A stretch of 64,000 nucleotides of DNA from Ancylobacter sp. TS-1 (GTDB taxonomy: Bacteria > Pseudomonadota > Alphaproteobacteria > Rhizobiales > Xanthobacteraceae): positions 372,001-436,000 of the forward strand of contig NZ_CP045144.1 of NCBI RefSeq assembly GCF_009223885.1, given 5' to 3'. A program made the position numbers and the translations under genes. Each line of letters begins with the position of its first letter. Positions within the stretch are counted from its first letter, which is position 1. Under the pieces are notes generated by a model. The model was not told the origin of the DNA. It saw only the letters and a list, made by a program, of their open reading frames with translations, and did not search any database. Of the stretch, positions 46,684 through 55,318 are shown piece by piece.

Positions 46684-46723
46684 AAAAAAGAGTGCCCCGG
46701 CTCCCTGGGGGAGGAGCCGGGGC
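46684..46723 (-). terminator. Rho-independent terminator after the 72-residue exported protein gene
   Basis: An 11-bp perfect stem (46694-46704 with 46713-46723) and an 8-base loop. On the minus strand it is followed by CTC and six T. It lies 60 bases past the small gene's stop. Confidence 0.9.
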
Positions 46724-46783
46724 TATTGGGCTCGCGTTGGGGCTTGGGGGAGTGGGGATGCCGCGAGCCCGAAACCTTTATTC

Positions 46784-47002
46784 TCAGTAGCAGACCGCGC
46801 GCTCGACCTGGACCATGCGGCCCGCATCGCTCATCCAGCGGCTCTGCATCACGCAATCACCGGCGACCGGCTCGGCGGGAATCTCCACCGTGGCAACCGG
46901 AACCGCGCGCTTGAAGTAACCCGTGGCGGACGCCGCGCCGATAAAGAGCGCGGTGAAGCCCATGGCTGCGGCAACGGCGCTTATGACAATCGTCCTGAAC
47001 AT
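46784..47002 (-). CDS. Small exported protein with C-x20-C pattern (72 aa)
   Basis: A 72-residue protein from ATG 47002. An N-terminal hydrophobic helix (about 4-27) acts as signal or anchor. The C-terminal half carries Cys50 and Cys71 with exactly 20 residues between them, in the order C-x-M-x-x-R, then Gly, then V-x-ER-x-x-C. The neighbouring 83-residue protein (47258-47509) has the same pattern, so the two are probably paralogues. A strong terminator follows, supporting a real transcription unit, and a perfect CtrA-type box lies about 187 bases upstream. Function unknown; a disulfide-stapled periplasmic domain is likely. Confidence 0.7.
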   Translation of the reverse strand: MFRTIVISAVAAAMGFTALFIGAASATGYFKRAVPVATVEIPAEPVAGDCVMQSRWMSDAGRMVQVERAVCY

Positions 47003-47188
47003 GTCCGCACCTCGTCCACCTGCCGGCGGACGGGCCACCGGAGTTCTAAGCTGTCATTACTTCACTCTCGACTTCGGAAAGGGACGCGATAGGCATCACA
47101 TAGGCGCCAGCGTCGCCATCATTTCTGGCGTGCCGTGCGGAACGAAACAATACGCGTTCGTTCATACGTGTTTGCCTCACCCGATCCG

Positions 47189-47203
47189 TTAATGCACTCT
47201 TAA
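47189..47203. promoter_or_regulatory. Perfect CtrA-type box TTAA-N7-TTAA
   Basis: TTAA (47189-47192), seven bases, TTAA (47200-47203): an exact match to the CtrA response-regulator consensus of alphaproteobacteria. It lies between the two small exported-protein genes, upstream of the 72-residue one. Eight fixed A/T positions are rare by chance in such GC-rich DNA. Binding is untested. Confidence 0.5.
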
Positions 47204-47205
47204 CG

Positions 47206-47238
47206 TGAGCACCCCCGGTAAAGTTCCAAGGGGTGTTC
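47206..47238 (-). terminator. Possible hairpin terminator after the 83-residue protein gene
   Basis: Nine-base arms (GAGCACCCC and GGGGTGTTC, one G-T pair) close a 14-base loop, 20 bases past the stop at 47258. There is no U-tract, so this may only stabilise the transcript end. Confidence 0.35.
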
Positions 47239-47257
47239 ATGAAGTCGTGATCGCTCT

Positions 47258-47509
47258 TTATTCGGCGAATACGCAGCGGCGCTCCTTGACCAGCCGCGGG
47301 GTGCCGCCGGCGAAGTCGATCCGGCGTTCCATGAAGCAGGTGCGGTAGCCCTTCGCGGCCGCGACGGCCTGCGCCGGATCGGCGCCGGCGCCGGCCACCG
47401 AAAGCAGCAGCAGGACCGGCAGCCCGACGAGCAGCGCCGCCAGCGTCAGCGGGGCCAGAAGACTCCGCTTCAGCCTTCCCGTCAGGGGCTTGTTCAGGCT
47501 CATCTTCAT
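47258..47509 (-). CDS. Small exported protein with C-x20-C pattern (83 aa)
   Basis: An 83-residue protein from ATG 47509. A basic N-terminus (about 1-16) leads into a hydrophobic helix (17-40), then a short mature domain with Cys58 and Cys79, 20 residues apart, in the order C-x-M-x-x-R, Gly, V-x-ER-x-C. This matches the 72-residue protein at 46784-47002. Divergent from ndk. Function unknown. Confidence 0.65.
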   Translation of the reverse strand: MKMSLNKPLTGRLKRSLLAPLTLAALLVGLPVLLLLSVAGAGADPAQAVAAAKGYRTCFMERRIDFAGGTPRLVKERRCVFAE

Positions 47510-47728
47510 CGGGGCGATCCGTGCTGGGGCCGGGCGGCGTTGATGTCACAACAGATGAGGCCGCCTCCGGTTGCGTGCAATGCGCCGCTTTTCATCTCGC
47601 ACGATGCCGCCCCCGGCCTGTCGGAACGCTGTCGAAAACGCCGCGTGCGGCTCATCTTGTCGGGACGGGGAGGCCCCGCTATAAGCCCTGCGAACCCAAC
47701 GCCCCCCAATGTTTCAGGAATTGAAGCC

Positions 47729-48151
47729 ATGGCGCTCGAGCGCACCTTTTCGATCATCAAGCCCGACGCCACCCGTCGCAATCTCACCGGCGCCATCAAC
47801 GCCACCATCGAGAAGGCGGGTCTGCGCATCGTCGCGCAGAAGCGCATCCTGCTCACCCGCGCCCAGGCCGAGACCTTCTACGGCGTCCACAAGGAGCGCC
47901 CCTTCTTCGGCGAGCTCGTGGACTTCATGATCTCCGAGCCGATCGTCGTGCAGGTGCTGGAAGGCGAGGATGCCGTCGCCAAGTATCGCGAAGTGATGGG
48001 CGCCACCAACCCGGCCAATGCCGCCGCGGGCACCATCCGCAAGGAATTCGCGCTTTCGGTCGGCGAAAACTCGGCTCACGGCTCCGACAGCCTGGAGAAC
48101 GCGGCCATCGAAATCGCCCAGTTCTTCGCGGGCAACGAGATCGTCGGCTGA
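47729..48151 (+). CDS. ndk: Nucleoside diphosphate kinase
   Basis: A 140-residue enzyme balancing NTP pools by phosphate exchange through His117 (NSAHGSDS). N-terminus [11 protein letters not shown] is standard. ATG 47729. Followed by a strong terminator. Confidence 0.98.
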   Translation: MALERTFSIIKPDATRRNLTGAINATIEKAGLRIVAQKRILLTRAQAETFYGVHKERPFFGELVDFMISEPIVVQVLEGEDAVAKYREVMGATNPANAAAGTIRKEFALSVGENSAHGSDSLENAAIEIAQFFAGNEIVG

Positions 48152-48187
48152 TCGCCGCAGTCTTCGCGCCTCTCGAACGCTGAATTG

Positions 48188-48225
48188 ACGCCCCGCCCGA
48201 AATACCGGGCGGGGCGTTGTCTTTT
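48188..48225 (+). terminator. Rho-independent terminator after ndk
   Basis: A perfect 12-bp stem (48188-48199 with 48206-48217), a 6-base loop, then TGTCTTTT. Confidence 0.93.
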
Positions 48226-48288
48226 GCGCGGCAGCGTCGCACTGTGCGGCCGCAGCACAACGAAGTCATGAAAATGCGTTACATGGGG

Positions 48289-48318
48289 TTGGCCACCTCA
48301 TGAATTATTATGTATGTT
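48289..48318 (+). promoter_or_regulatory. Candidate promoter for the first TerC/YjbE gene
   Basis: TTGGCC (48289-48294), 18 bases, TATGTT (48313-48318), in a local AT-rich patch. Transcription would begin about 48325, giving a leader near 190 bases that contains the hairpins at 48331-48455. Confidence 0.4.
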
Positions 48319-48330
48319 GCTGTCATGGGC

Positions 48331-48455
48331 GCTGCGGGGGTCCGGCCACGGAGAAGTGGCCCGCAGCGGGGATGCCGTATTGGCGCGCCAAGAGCGCCCG
48401 GGAGTGGGCCCGCCGGAGCCACCTCCTCTTGCCTCACCGTTGCACGGCGCGCCAA
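48331..48455 (+). ncRNA. Structured leader, possible manganese (yybP-ykoY-like) riboswitch
   Basis: The leader of the TerC/YjbE gene folds into a hairpin with paired GCTGCGG/CCGCAGC and GCCAC/GTGGC (48331-48367), then a 10-bp perfect helix (48380-48389 with 48446-48455) enclosing about 56 bases. YjbE-family genes are known to sit often behind yybP-ykoY Mn2+ riboswitches. The element here has GGGAGTGGGCCC, similar to but not the same as the GGGGAGTAG loop, and I do not find the usual CGTCAAC loop, so the family assignment is uncertain. The 48226-48330 part holds only the promoter and a 10-bp GC palindrome. Confidence 0.4.
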
Positions 48456-48514
48456 CGCCAAAAAACCTATGCAAACCCCGTCCGTTCAAGGGCGGCAGGT
48501 GAGGGAACAAGACA

Positions 48515-49207
48515 ATGGATTATTTCGAGCCGCTGTTCTGGCTTGCACTCCTCAAGATCATCTGGATCAACGTCCTCCTGTCGGGCGACAACGCCGTCGT
48601 CATCGCGATGGCGTGCCGGTCGCTGCCGGACAAGATGCGCCGTACCGGCATGATCCTCGGCGCCGGTGTCGCCGTCGGCATGCGCATCGTCTTCACCGCC
48701 ATCATCGCCGTGCTGCTGGGCCTGCCCTGGCTGCGCGTCGTCGGCGCGCTGGCCCTGATGTACATCGCCGTCGATCTGGTTCTGCCGGAAGAGGGCGAGG
48801 AAGGCGGCGTCGCCGCGCATGACAATCTGTGGCGCGCGGTCGGCACCATTGCCGTGGCCGATCTCGTCATGAGCCTCGACAACGTGGTCGCCATCGCCGC
48901 CGTGGCCGATGGCAACTGGACGCTGATCATCATCGGCCTGGTCATCTCCATCCCGATGATCATCGCCGGCGCGGCGCTCATCATGGGCCTGCTGGCGCGT
49001 TTCCCCTTCCTGGTCTGGGCCGGCGCGGCTCTGCTCGGCTGGGTGGCCGGCGAGATGTTCGTGTCGGACGTCAAGGTGCTGGAGTACTTCGGCGAGGCCG
49101 CGGTGCACCATTACGAATATGCGGCTGCCGCCCTCGGTGCCGGCCTGGTGCTGGCGATCGGCTGGGTGCTGGCGCGCCGGCGTACCGCGCACTCCGCGCA
49201 CGGCTAG
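48515..49207 (+). CDS. TerC/YjbE-family membrane protein (first copy)
   Basis: A 230-residue membrane protein with about seven helices and the TerC core: WINVLLSGDNAVVIAMACRSLP and, in the second half, VMSLDNVVAIAAVADG, each carrying the acidic GDN/LDN metal-site residues. YjbE/TerC proteins export manganese, partly to metallate exported enzymes. ATG 48515 follows GTGAGGGAA. The second copy (49373-50116) is about half identical. Confidence 0.88.
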   Translation: MDYFEPLFWLALLKIIWINVLLSGDNAVVIAMACRSLPDKMRRTGMILGAGVAVGMRIVFTAIIAVLLGLPWLRVVGALALMYIAVDLVLPEEGEEGGVAAHDNLWRAVGTIAVADLVMSLDNVVAIAAVADGNWTLIIIGLVISIPMIIAGAALIMGLLARFPFLVWAGAALLGWVAGEMFVSDVKVLEYFGEAAVHHYEYAAAALGAGLVLAIGWVLARRRTAHSAHG

Positions 49208-49233
49208 TAAATCGTCGGGTTTCCCTCCCCGTT

Positions 49234-49272
49234 GACGCCCGCGACCTCATCCGTCGCGGGCGTCTTCAGTTT
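49234..49272 (+). terminator. Rho-independent terminator between the two TerC/YjbE genes
   Basis: A perfect 12-bp stem (49234-49245 with 49253-49264) and 7-base loop, followed by TTCAGTTT. It separates the two paralogues into different units. Confidence 0.8.
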
Positions 49273-49372
49273 GAACCGTGAAGTCTGAGATACTTAATAA
49301 CGTATACCAGAAACCACGGAACGGACGGGCCGCCCGAGGCTCAACGACATATCGACGATCAGAGAGGATACG

Positions 49373-50116
49373 ATGGACTTTTCGAGCCCTGTCTTCTGGG
49401 TAGCGTTGCTCCAGATCATCTGGATCGACCTGCTTCTCTCCGGCGACAACGCGGTGGTCATCGCGCTGGCGTGCCGTTCGCTGCCGGAGAAGCAGCGCAA
49501 ATGGGGCATCTTGCTCGGCGCCGGCGCTGCCGTCGGCCTGCGCATCCTGTTCGCGCTCGCGGTGTCCTACCTGCTCGGCGTGCCGCTGCTGAAGGTGGTC
49601 GGCGCGCTGCTGCTGTTCTGGATCGCCATCAAGCTGGTGCTCGACGAGGGCGGGGAAGCCCATCATGTCGAGGGCGCCGACAGCCTGTGGAAGGCCGTCC
49701 GCACCATCGCCATCGCCGACGCGGTGATGAGCCTGGACAACGTGGTCGCCATCGCGGCCGCCGCGCGCGGCCATGCCGAACTGTTCATCTTCGGCCTGCT
49801 GCTCACCATCCCGCTGATCATCTTCGGCTCGCAGATCATCCTGAAGCTGATCTCGCGCTTCCCGGCCCTGATCTGGTTCGGCGCGGCGCTGCTGGGCTGG
49901 ATCGCCGGCGAGATGCTGGTGGGCGACAAGATCGTTCTGGAAACCATGCAGGGCTTCGCGCCTGAGCTGGTCGAGAAGATCGAGGATCCGGAGGATCCGG
50001 TCGGCCTGAAGCCGGCGGCCCTGCCGCACTACCTCGCGGCGGTCGTCGGCGCGGCCTTCGTCGTGGCCTTCGGCTGGATCGCGAAGAGCCGCCGCGCGGA
50101 GGCGACCGCGCACTGA
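49373..50116 (+). CDS. TerC/YjbE-family membrane protein (second copy)
   Basis: A 247-residue paralogue of the preceding gene with the same core motifs (WIDLLLSGDNAVVIALACRSLP and VMSLDNVVAIAAAARG). It has a longer acidic loop before the last helix (VEKIEDPEDPVGL). ATG 49373 follows GAGAGGA. Its 156-base upstream gap lacks the structured leader seen before the first copy, so the two are probably regulated differently. Confidence 0.88.
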   Translation: MDFSSPVFWVALLQIIWIDLLLSGDNAVVIALACRSLPEKQRKWGILLGAGAAVGLRILFALAVSYLLGVPLLKVVGALLLFWIAIKLVLDEGGEAHHVEGADSLWKAVRTIAIADAVMSLDNVVAIAAAARGHAELFIFGLLLTIPLIIFGSQIILKLISRFPALIWFGAALLGWIAGEMLVGDKIVLETMQGFAPELVEKIEDPEDPVGLKPAALPHYLAAVVGAAFVVAFGWIAKSRRAEATAH

Positions 50117-50150
50117 GCGCGACCGCCCTGCGTTAAGGTGTGAAAAGGCG

Positions 50151-50184
50151 AGGCGCTCCGCTACGATGGTGGCGGAGCGCCTTT
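50151..50184 (+). terminator. Hairpin between terC-like gene and the molybdoenzyme gene
   Basis: An 11-bp perfect stem (50151-50161 with 50172-50182) followed by TT. It terminates the second TerC/YjbE gene, and its 3' arm contains the GGAG ribosome-binding site of the next gene, so the same hairpin would hide that site in read-through mRNA. Confidence 0.7.
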
Positions 50185-50187
50185 GTC

Positions 50188-52314
50188 ATGAATCAGCCTA
50201 TGCCTAATCCCCGCGCCGACGCCCTCTCGGCCACCCGCACCGGCTATTCCGCCTGCCCGCACGACTGTCCCTCGACCTGCGCGCTGGAGATCGAGGTCGC
50301 GGACGGTCGCATCGGACGGGTGCGCGGTTCGAGCGCCAACACCTTCACCGCCGGCGTCATCTGCGCCAAGGTCGCGCGCTATGCCGAGCGCGCCAACCAT
50401 TCCGACCGGCTGACCCGCCCGCTGCGCCGCATCGGTGCCAAGGGGGAGGGCGCCTTCGCCCCCATCGGCTGGGACGAGGCGCTGGACGAGATCGCCCACC
50501 GCTTCCGCGAGGCCGAGCGCGCGCATGGGCCGGAAGCCGTCTGGCCCTATTACTACGCCGGCACGATGGGACTGGTGATGCGCGACGGCATCAACCGGCT
50601 GACCCACGCCAAGGGCTATTCGCGCTTCTTCTCGAGCATCTGCGTGAACCCCGCCTGGAGCGGCTTCCTCGCCGGCACCGGGCGGCTCGCCGGGCCGGAC
50701 CCGCGCGAGATGGCCAAGTCCGACTTCGTGGTGATCTGGGGCACCAACCCGGTGTCGACGCAGATCAACGTGATGACCCACGCCATCCGCGCCCGCAAGG
50801 AGCGCGGCGCGAAGATCGCGGTGGTCGATGTCTATCGCTCGCCGACCATGGAGCAGGCCGACATCCCGGTGCTGATCCGCCCCGGCACGGATGGCGCGCT
50901 GGCCTGCGCGATCATGCACGTGCTGTTCAGGGACGGCCTTGCCGATCGCGCCTATCTCGCTGATTTCGCCAATGATTCGGCCGGTCTTGAATCACATCTT
51001 GAAGACCGCACGCCGGCCTGGGCCGCCGCCATCACCGGCATGCCGGCCGAGGACATCGAAGCCTTCGCCCACGCCATTGGCCGGACTCCGAAAACCTTCA
51101 TCCGCGCCGGCTACGGCTTCACCCGCTCGCGCAACGGCGCCGTGGCCATGCATGCGGTGAGTTGCATTCCCACCCTTACCGGCGCGTGGCAGCACGAGGG
51201 CGGCGGCGTCTTCCATTCCAACTCGGCGATCTACCGCTGGAACAAGCGCCTGGTGGAAGGCCGCGACATCAAGGGCGTCACCTCGCGCGAACTCGACCAG
51301 TCGCGCATCGGCGATATCCTGACCGGCGAGCCCGAGGCGCTGCTCGGCGGTCCGCCCGTCACCGCCATGCTGATCCAGAACACCAATCCGGTCTCGGTCG
51401 CCCCCGACCAGTCGAAGGTACTGGCCGGCTTCGCGCGCGAGGACCTGTTCGTCGCCGTCCACGAGCAGTTCATGACCGAGACCGCCCGCATGGCCGACAT
51501 CGTGCTGCCGGCGACCATGTTCACCGAGCATGACGATCTCTATCAGGGCGGCGGCAACCAATATGTCATCCTCGGCCCCAAGCTGGTCGAGCCCCTGGGC
51601 GAATGCCGTAGCAATCACGAGGTGATCGTCGCGCTGGCCGAGCGCCTCGGCGCCGCGCATGAGGGGTTCCGCATGAGCCCGCGCCAGCACATCGACTGGA
51701 TGCTGCAGGCGACCGGGCGCGGCACGGTGGAAGAGCTGGAGGAAAAGCATTTCCTCGACGTGCAGCCGGATTTCGAGACGGCGCATTATCTCAAGGGCTT
51801 CGCCTGGCCGGACGGGCGCTTCCGGCTCAAGCCGGACTGGGCGAAGGTGCCCTATGCGGCGCCGGGCCGCTTCGGCCCGCATGAGGACATGCCGCACTGG
51901 CCGGACCACTGGGCGGTGATCGAGGAAGCGACGGAGGACTATCCGTTCCGCCTCGTTACCGCGCCGGCGCGCTCCTTCCTCAATTCCAGCTTCGCCGAGA
52001 CGCCCGGTTCGGTGGCGCGGGAGAAGCGCCCCGAACTGCTGATTCACCCCGAGGACGCGGCCGGCCTCGACATAGGCGAGGGCGATCTGCTGCGCGTCAC
52101 CAGCCCGCGCGGGCAGGTGCGTCTGCATGCCCGCCTGTTCGATGGGCTGCGGCGCGGCGTGGTGGTGGCGGAATCGATCTGGCCGAACCGCGCCCATCGT
52201 GGCGGGCGCGGCATCAACAGCCTGACCGGCGCCGACCCGGTGGCGCCGGTGGGCGGCGCGGCGCTGCACGACAACCATGTGCGGATCGAGCGGGCGCCGG
52301 AGACGGGCGAATGA
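50188..52314 (+). CDS. Molybdopterin oxidoreductase with [4Fe-4S] site
   Basis: A 708-residue enzyme of the DMSO-reductase superfamily. ATG 50188 is placed right before the Fe-S domain; the frame is open to 50140. Cysteines CPHDCPSTC followed by GVICAK give a [4Fe-4S] cluster. Molybdopterin-binding features include WGTNPVSTQ, DVYRSPT and the C-terminal molydopterin-dinucleotide domain (LLIHPEDAAGLDIGEGDLL). No Tat signal is present, so it is cytoplasmic. Substrate is unknown; relatives include the BisC/MopB_4-type oxidoreductases. No partner subunit gene is adjacent. Confidence 0.88.
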   Translation: MNQPMPNPRADALSATRTGYSACPHDCPSTCALEIEVADGRIGRVRGSSANTFTAGVICAKVARYAERANHSDRLTRPLRRIGAKGEGAFAPIGWDEALDEIAHRFREAERAHGPEAVWPYYYAGTMGLVMRDGINRLTHAKGYSRFFSSICVNPAWSGFLAGTGRLAGPDPREMAKSDFVVIWGTNPVSTQINVMTHAIRARKERGAKIAVVDVYRSPTMEQADIPVLIRPGTDGALACAIMHVLFRDGLADRAYLADFANDSAGLESHLEDRTPAWAAAITGMPAEDIEAFAHAIGRTPKTFIRAGYGFTRSRNGAVAMHAVSCIPTLTGAWQHEGGGVFHSNSAIYRWNKRLVEGRDIKGVTSRELDQSRIGDILTGEPEALLGGPPVTAMLIQNTNPVSVAPDQSKVLAGFAREDLFVAVHEQFMTETARMADIVLPATMFTEHDDLYQGGGNQYVILGPKLVEPLGECRSNHEVIVALAERLGAAHEGFRMSPRQHIDWMLQATGRGTVEELEEKHFLDVQPDFETAHYLKGFAWPDGRFRLKPDWAKVPYAAPGRFGPHEDMPHWPDHWAVIEEATEDYPFRLVTAPARSFLNSSFAETPGSVAREKRPELLIHPEDAAGLDIGEGDLLRVTSPRGQVRLHARLFDGLRRGVVVAESIWPNRAHRGGRGINSLTGADPVAPVGGAALHDNHVRIERAPETGE

Positions 52315-52318
52315 CCCG

Positions 52319-52720
52319 CTAGTCCGGGAACCGCTCGACATGGGTTTCGGCCGTGCGCCCGACATAGAGCGCGCAGCGGCCGGAGAAGGACACGACATAG
52401 AAGGCGCAGCCGGCCGCCGCCGCCTTGGCGCAGAAGCCCTTGTAGCTGTAGTCCGGAACCTGCTGCTGCGCCTCGCGGATGGCCTCGCCGAGGCGCGCCG
52501 CATCGAAGGCGGCGGCCACCGGCACGTCGAGCATGTGCATGGGCAGTTCGAAGTTTCCGCCATCGGGGAAGTAATAGGCCGCGCGCGCCCGCCGGAAGTC
52601 GATGGCGTAGCTTTCGAAACCCTCCTCCATCAGCATGCCGACGATCGTGGGGAAGCTCAGCGTATTCTCTTCGGCGCCTTTCAGGCATGCGGCGGCGACG
52701 GCCTGCTTGCGCGGGTCCAT
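52319..52720 (-). CDS. DUF1398 family protein
   Basis: A 133-residue soluble protein from ATG 52720 (GGAGACC upstream); ATG 52732 would add four residues. It matches the DUF1398 pattern: an N-terminal helix, TIVGMLMEEGFESYAIDFRRARAAYYFPDG, and near the end GCAFYVVSFSGRCALYVGR. Function unknown. It follows the marR gene by 31 bases and is probably the gene controlled with it. Confidence 0.85.
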   Translation of the reverse strand: MDPRKQAVAAACLKGAEENTLSFPTIVGMLMEEGFESYAIDFRRARAAYYFPDGGNFELPMHMLDVPVAAAFDAARLGEAIREAQQQVPDYSYKGFCAKAAAAGCAFYVVSFSGRCALYVGRTAETHVERFPD

Positions 52721-52751
52721 GGTGGTCTCCATCGGTGAGAGTGGGTCGAAA

Positions 52752-53249
52752 TCAGTCGATCGGCACGGCCGCGAGCCCCCGGGCGTCGACGATCCGGCGC
52801 AGCAGGCGCTCCAGGCTCGCGCGCTCGTCGGGGGTGAGCGGTTCGAGGCAGGCGGCATCGTTGGCATCGGCCAGAGCCGCGAGGCCCGGCACCAGCGCCG
52901 CCCCGGCCGGGGTGAGGGCGAGGGTCTGGGCGCGGCCATCCTCGGGGTCGGCGGCGCGCCGGACGAGACCCTTGGCGATCAGGCGGTCGGCCAGCTTGGT
53001 GATGGCGCCGCGCGTCATGCCCATTTCGTCGGCGAGCCGGCTCGGCGCCAGCGGCGGCCGCCCGTAGAGCGCGCGCAGCGTCACCCATTCGGCGACCGTC
53101 ACGTCGCGGTCGGCCAGCCGGGCGGCGAAGGCGTGCGAGACATGGTTCGACACCAGCCGCAGCCAGAAGCCGAGATGGTCGGTGAGGTCGGAGACGGGGG
53201 GGAGGTCGGAGGTTTGGGGCTGATCGGAGGTTTCGGGCTGATCGGGCAT
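52752..53249 (-). CDS. MarR-family transcriptional regulator
   Basis: About 165 residues from ATG 53249 (53267 is an alternative). A disordered Gln/Ser/Asp/Pro-rich N-terminus (to about residue 20) precedes a winged-helix domain: TVAEWVTLRALYGRPPL, the recognition helix region MTRGAITKLADRLIAKGLV, and the wing ADPEDGRAQTLALT. The operator-like palindrome at 53271-53314 overlaps its promoter, so autorepression is very likely. It probably senses a small molecule and controls the DUF1398 gene. Confidence 0.92.
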   Translation of the reverse strand: MPDQPETSDQPQTSDLPPVSDLTDHLGFWLRLVSNHVSHAFAARLADRDVTVAEWVTLRALYGRPPLAPSRLADEMGMTRGAITKLADRLIAKGLVRRAADPEDGRAQTLALTPAGAALVPGLAALADANDAACLEPLTPDERASLERLLRRIVDARGLAAVPID

Positions 53250-53270
53250 GGCGTCTCGCCGGGGCAAGAG

Positions 53271-53314
53271 TGATTGACTAGGAAACTATAACGAGATAGT
53301 TTCCTAGTCAATCA
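53271..53314 (-). promoter_or_regulatory. Perfect palindromic operator overlapping the marR promoter
   Basis: Two perfectly complementary 19-base arms (53271-53289 and 53296-53314) flank a 6-base AACGAG spacer. The sequence is AT-rich within GC-rich DNA. On the minus strand it contains TTGACT (53306-53311), 17 bases, TAGTTT (53283-53288), a good promoter ending about 27 bases before the marR start. By symmetry the plus strand has the same elements. A dimeric repressor bound here would block the polymerase. Confidence 0.85.
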
Positions 53315-53363
53315 TATTCGCGCCGCGTGCGGATGGGCGGTTATCCATCGAGGAGGGGGCGGC

Positions 53364-54017
53364 TCAGGGCGCCGGCGGCACCACCAGCGCGGGCGGGGCG
53401 ATCTCGAATTCGTCGATGGCTACGCGGGCGCCGTCGAGCCGGGCGCGGCCCTCCGCCACGAGGCGCAGCGCGGCCGGGTAGATCACATGCTCCTGCGCCA
53501 GCACGCGGGCGGCCAGCGTGTCGGGCGTGTCTGCTTCCAGCACCGGCACGGCGGCCTGCATGATGATCGGGCCGACATCCATCTCGGGCGTTACGAAATG
53601 CACTGTGGCGCCATGGATCTTCACGCCCTCGGCCAGCGCCCGCTCATGGGTGTGCAGGCCCTTGAAGCTCGGCAGCAAAGCGGGGTGGATGTTGATCATC
53701 CGGCCGGCCCATTTCTGCGTGAAACCGGGGGTGAGTAGGCGCATGAAGCCGGCGAGGCAGACCAGCGCGACCTGCTCCTCCTCCAGCACCGCGTCGAGCG
53801 CCGCGTCGAAGCTCGCGCGGTCGGCGAAGCCCTTGTGGTCGACGGTGCGGACCGGGATGTTGCAGGCCTGCGCGCGGGCGAGGCCGTGCGCCTCCGGGCG
53901 GTTGGAAATCACCACCGCGATCTCGACGGGGAAGTCCGGCGCGCTGGCGGCCTCGATCAGCGACATCATGTTGGAGCCGCGCCCGGAGATGAGGACGGCC
54001 ACGCGAGGTTTGGTCAT
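53364..54017 (-). CDS. purN: Phosphoribosylglycinamide formyltransferase
   Basis: A 217-residue enzyme that transfers formyl from 10-formyl-THF to GAR, step three of purine synthesis. Start ATG 54017; GRGSNM near the N-terminus, catalytic Asn/His in MINIHPALLPSFKG and the Asp in VTPEMDVGPII. Downstream of purM with a repeat element between them. Confidence 0.97.
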   Translation of the reverse strand: MTKPRVAVLISGRGSNMMSLIEAASAPDFPVEIAVVISNRPEAHGLARAQACNIPVRTVDHKGFADRASFDAALDAVLEEEQVALVCLAGFMRLLTPGFTQKWAGRMINIHPALLPSFKGLHTHERALAEGVKIHGATVHFVTPEMDVGPIIMQAAVPVLEADTPDTLAARVLAQEHVIYPAALRLVAEGRARLDGARVAIDEFEIAPPALVVPPAP

Positions 54018-54035
54018 GGGCAAGCTCTGCTTCAG

Positions 54036-54133
54036 CATCCTTCGAGGCTCGCTTTGCTCGCTCCTCAGGATGACGGGAATCTCTAGAACAACGTCATCCT
54101 GAGGTGCCCGGCGACGCCGGGCCTCGAAGGATG
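54036..54133. repeat. Nested inverted-repeat element between purM and purN
   Basis: Outer arms CATCCTTCGAGGC (54036-54048) and GCCTCGAAGGATG (54121-54133) are perfectly complementary. Inner arms (about 54063-54075 with 54092-54104) form a second hairpin, and a GCCCGGCGACGCCGGGC hairpin lies near 54107-54122. This is a different family from the 3128-3226 element, but with the same nested layout. Confidence 0.85.
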
Positions 54134-54137
54134 GTCA

Positions 54138-55220
<1,083 letters not shown>

Positions 55221-55318
55221 GCGTCCCCTGGGAATGCTCGCGGATTAGCGGCTTATCGGCCCGGCGGCAAGCGCGGCGGGTGGGCGAGCGCGGCGGGCCG
55301 GCAGGCGGCGGCGCGGGC

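Noticed and set aside
49206..49372. A second riboswitch before the second TerC/YjbE gene
   Set aside because: Only a terminator hairpin of the first gene is visible; there is no closing helix or bulged hairpin comparable to 48331-48455.
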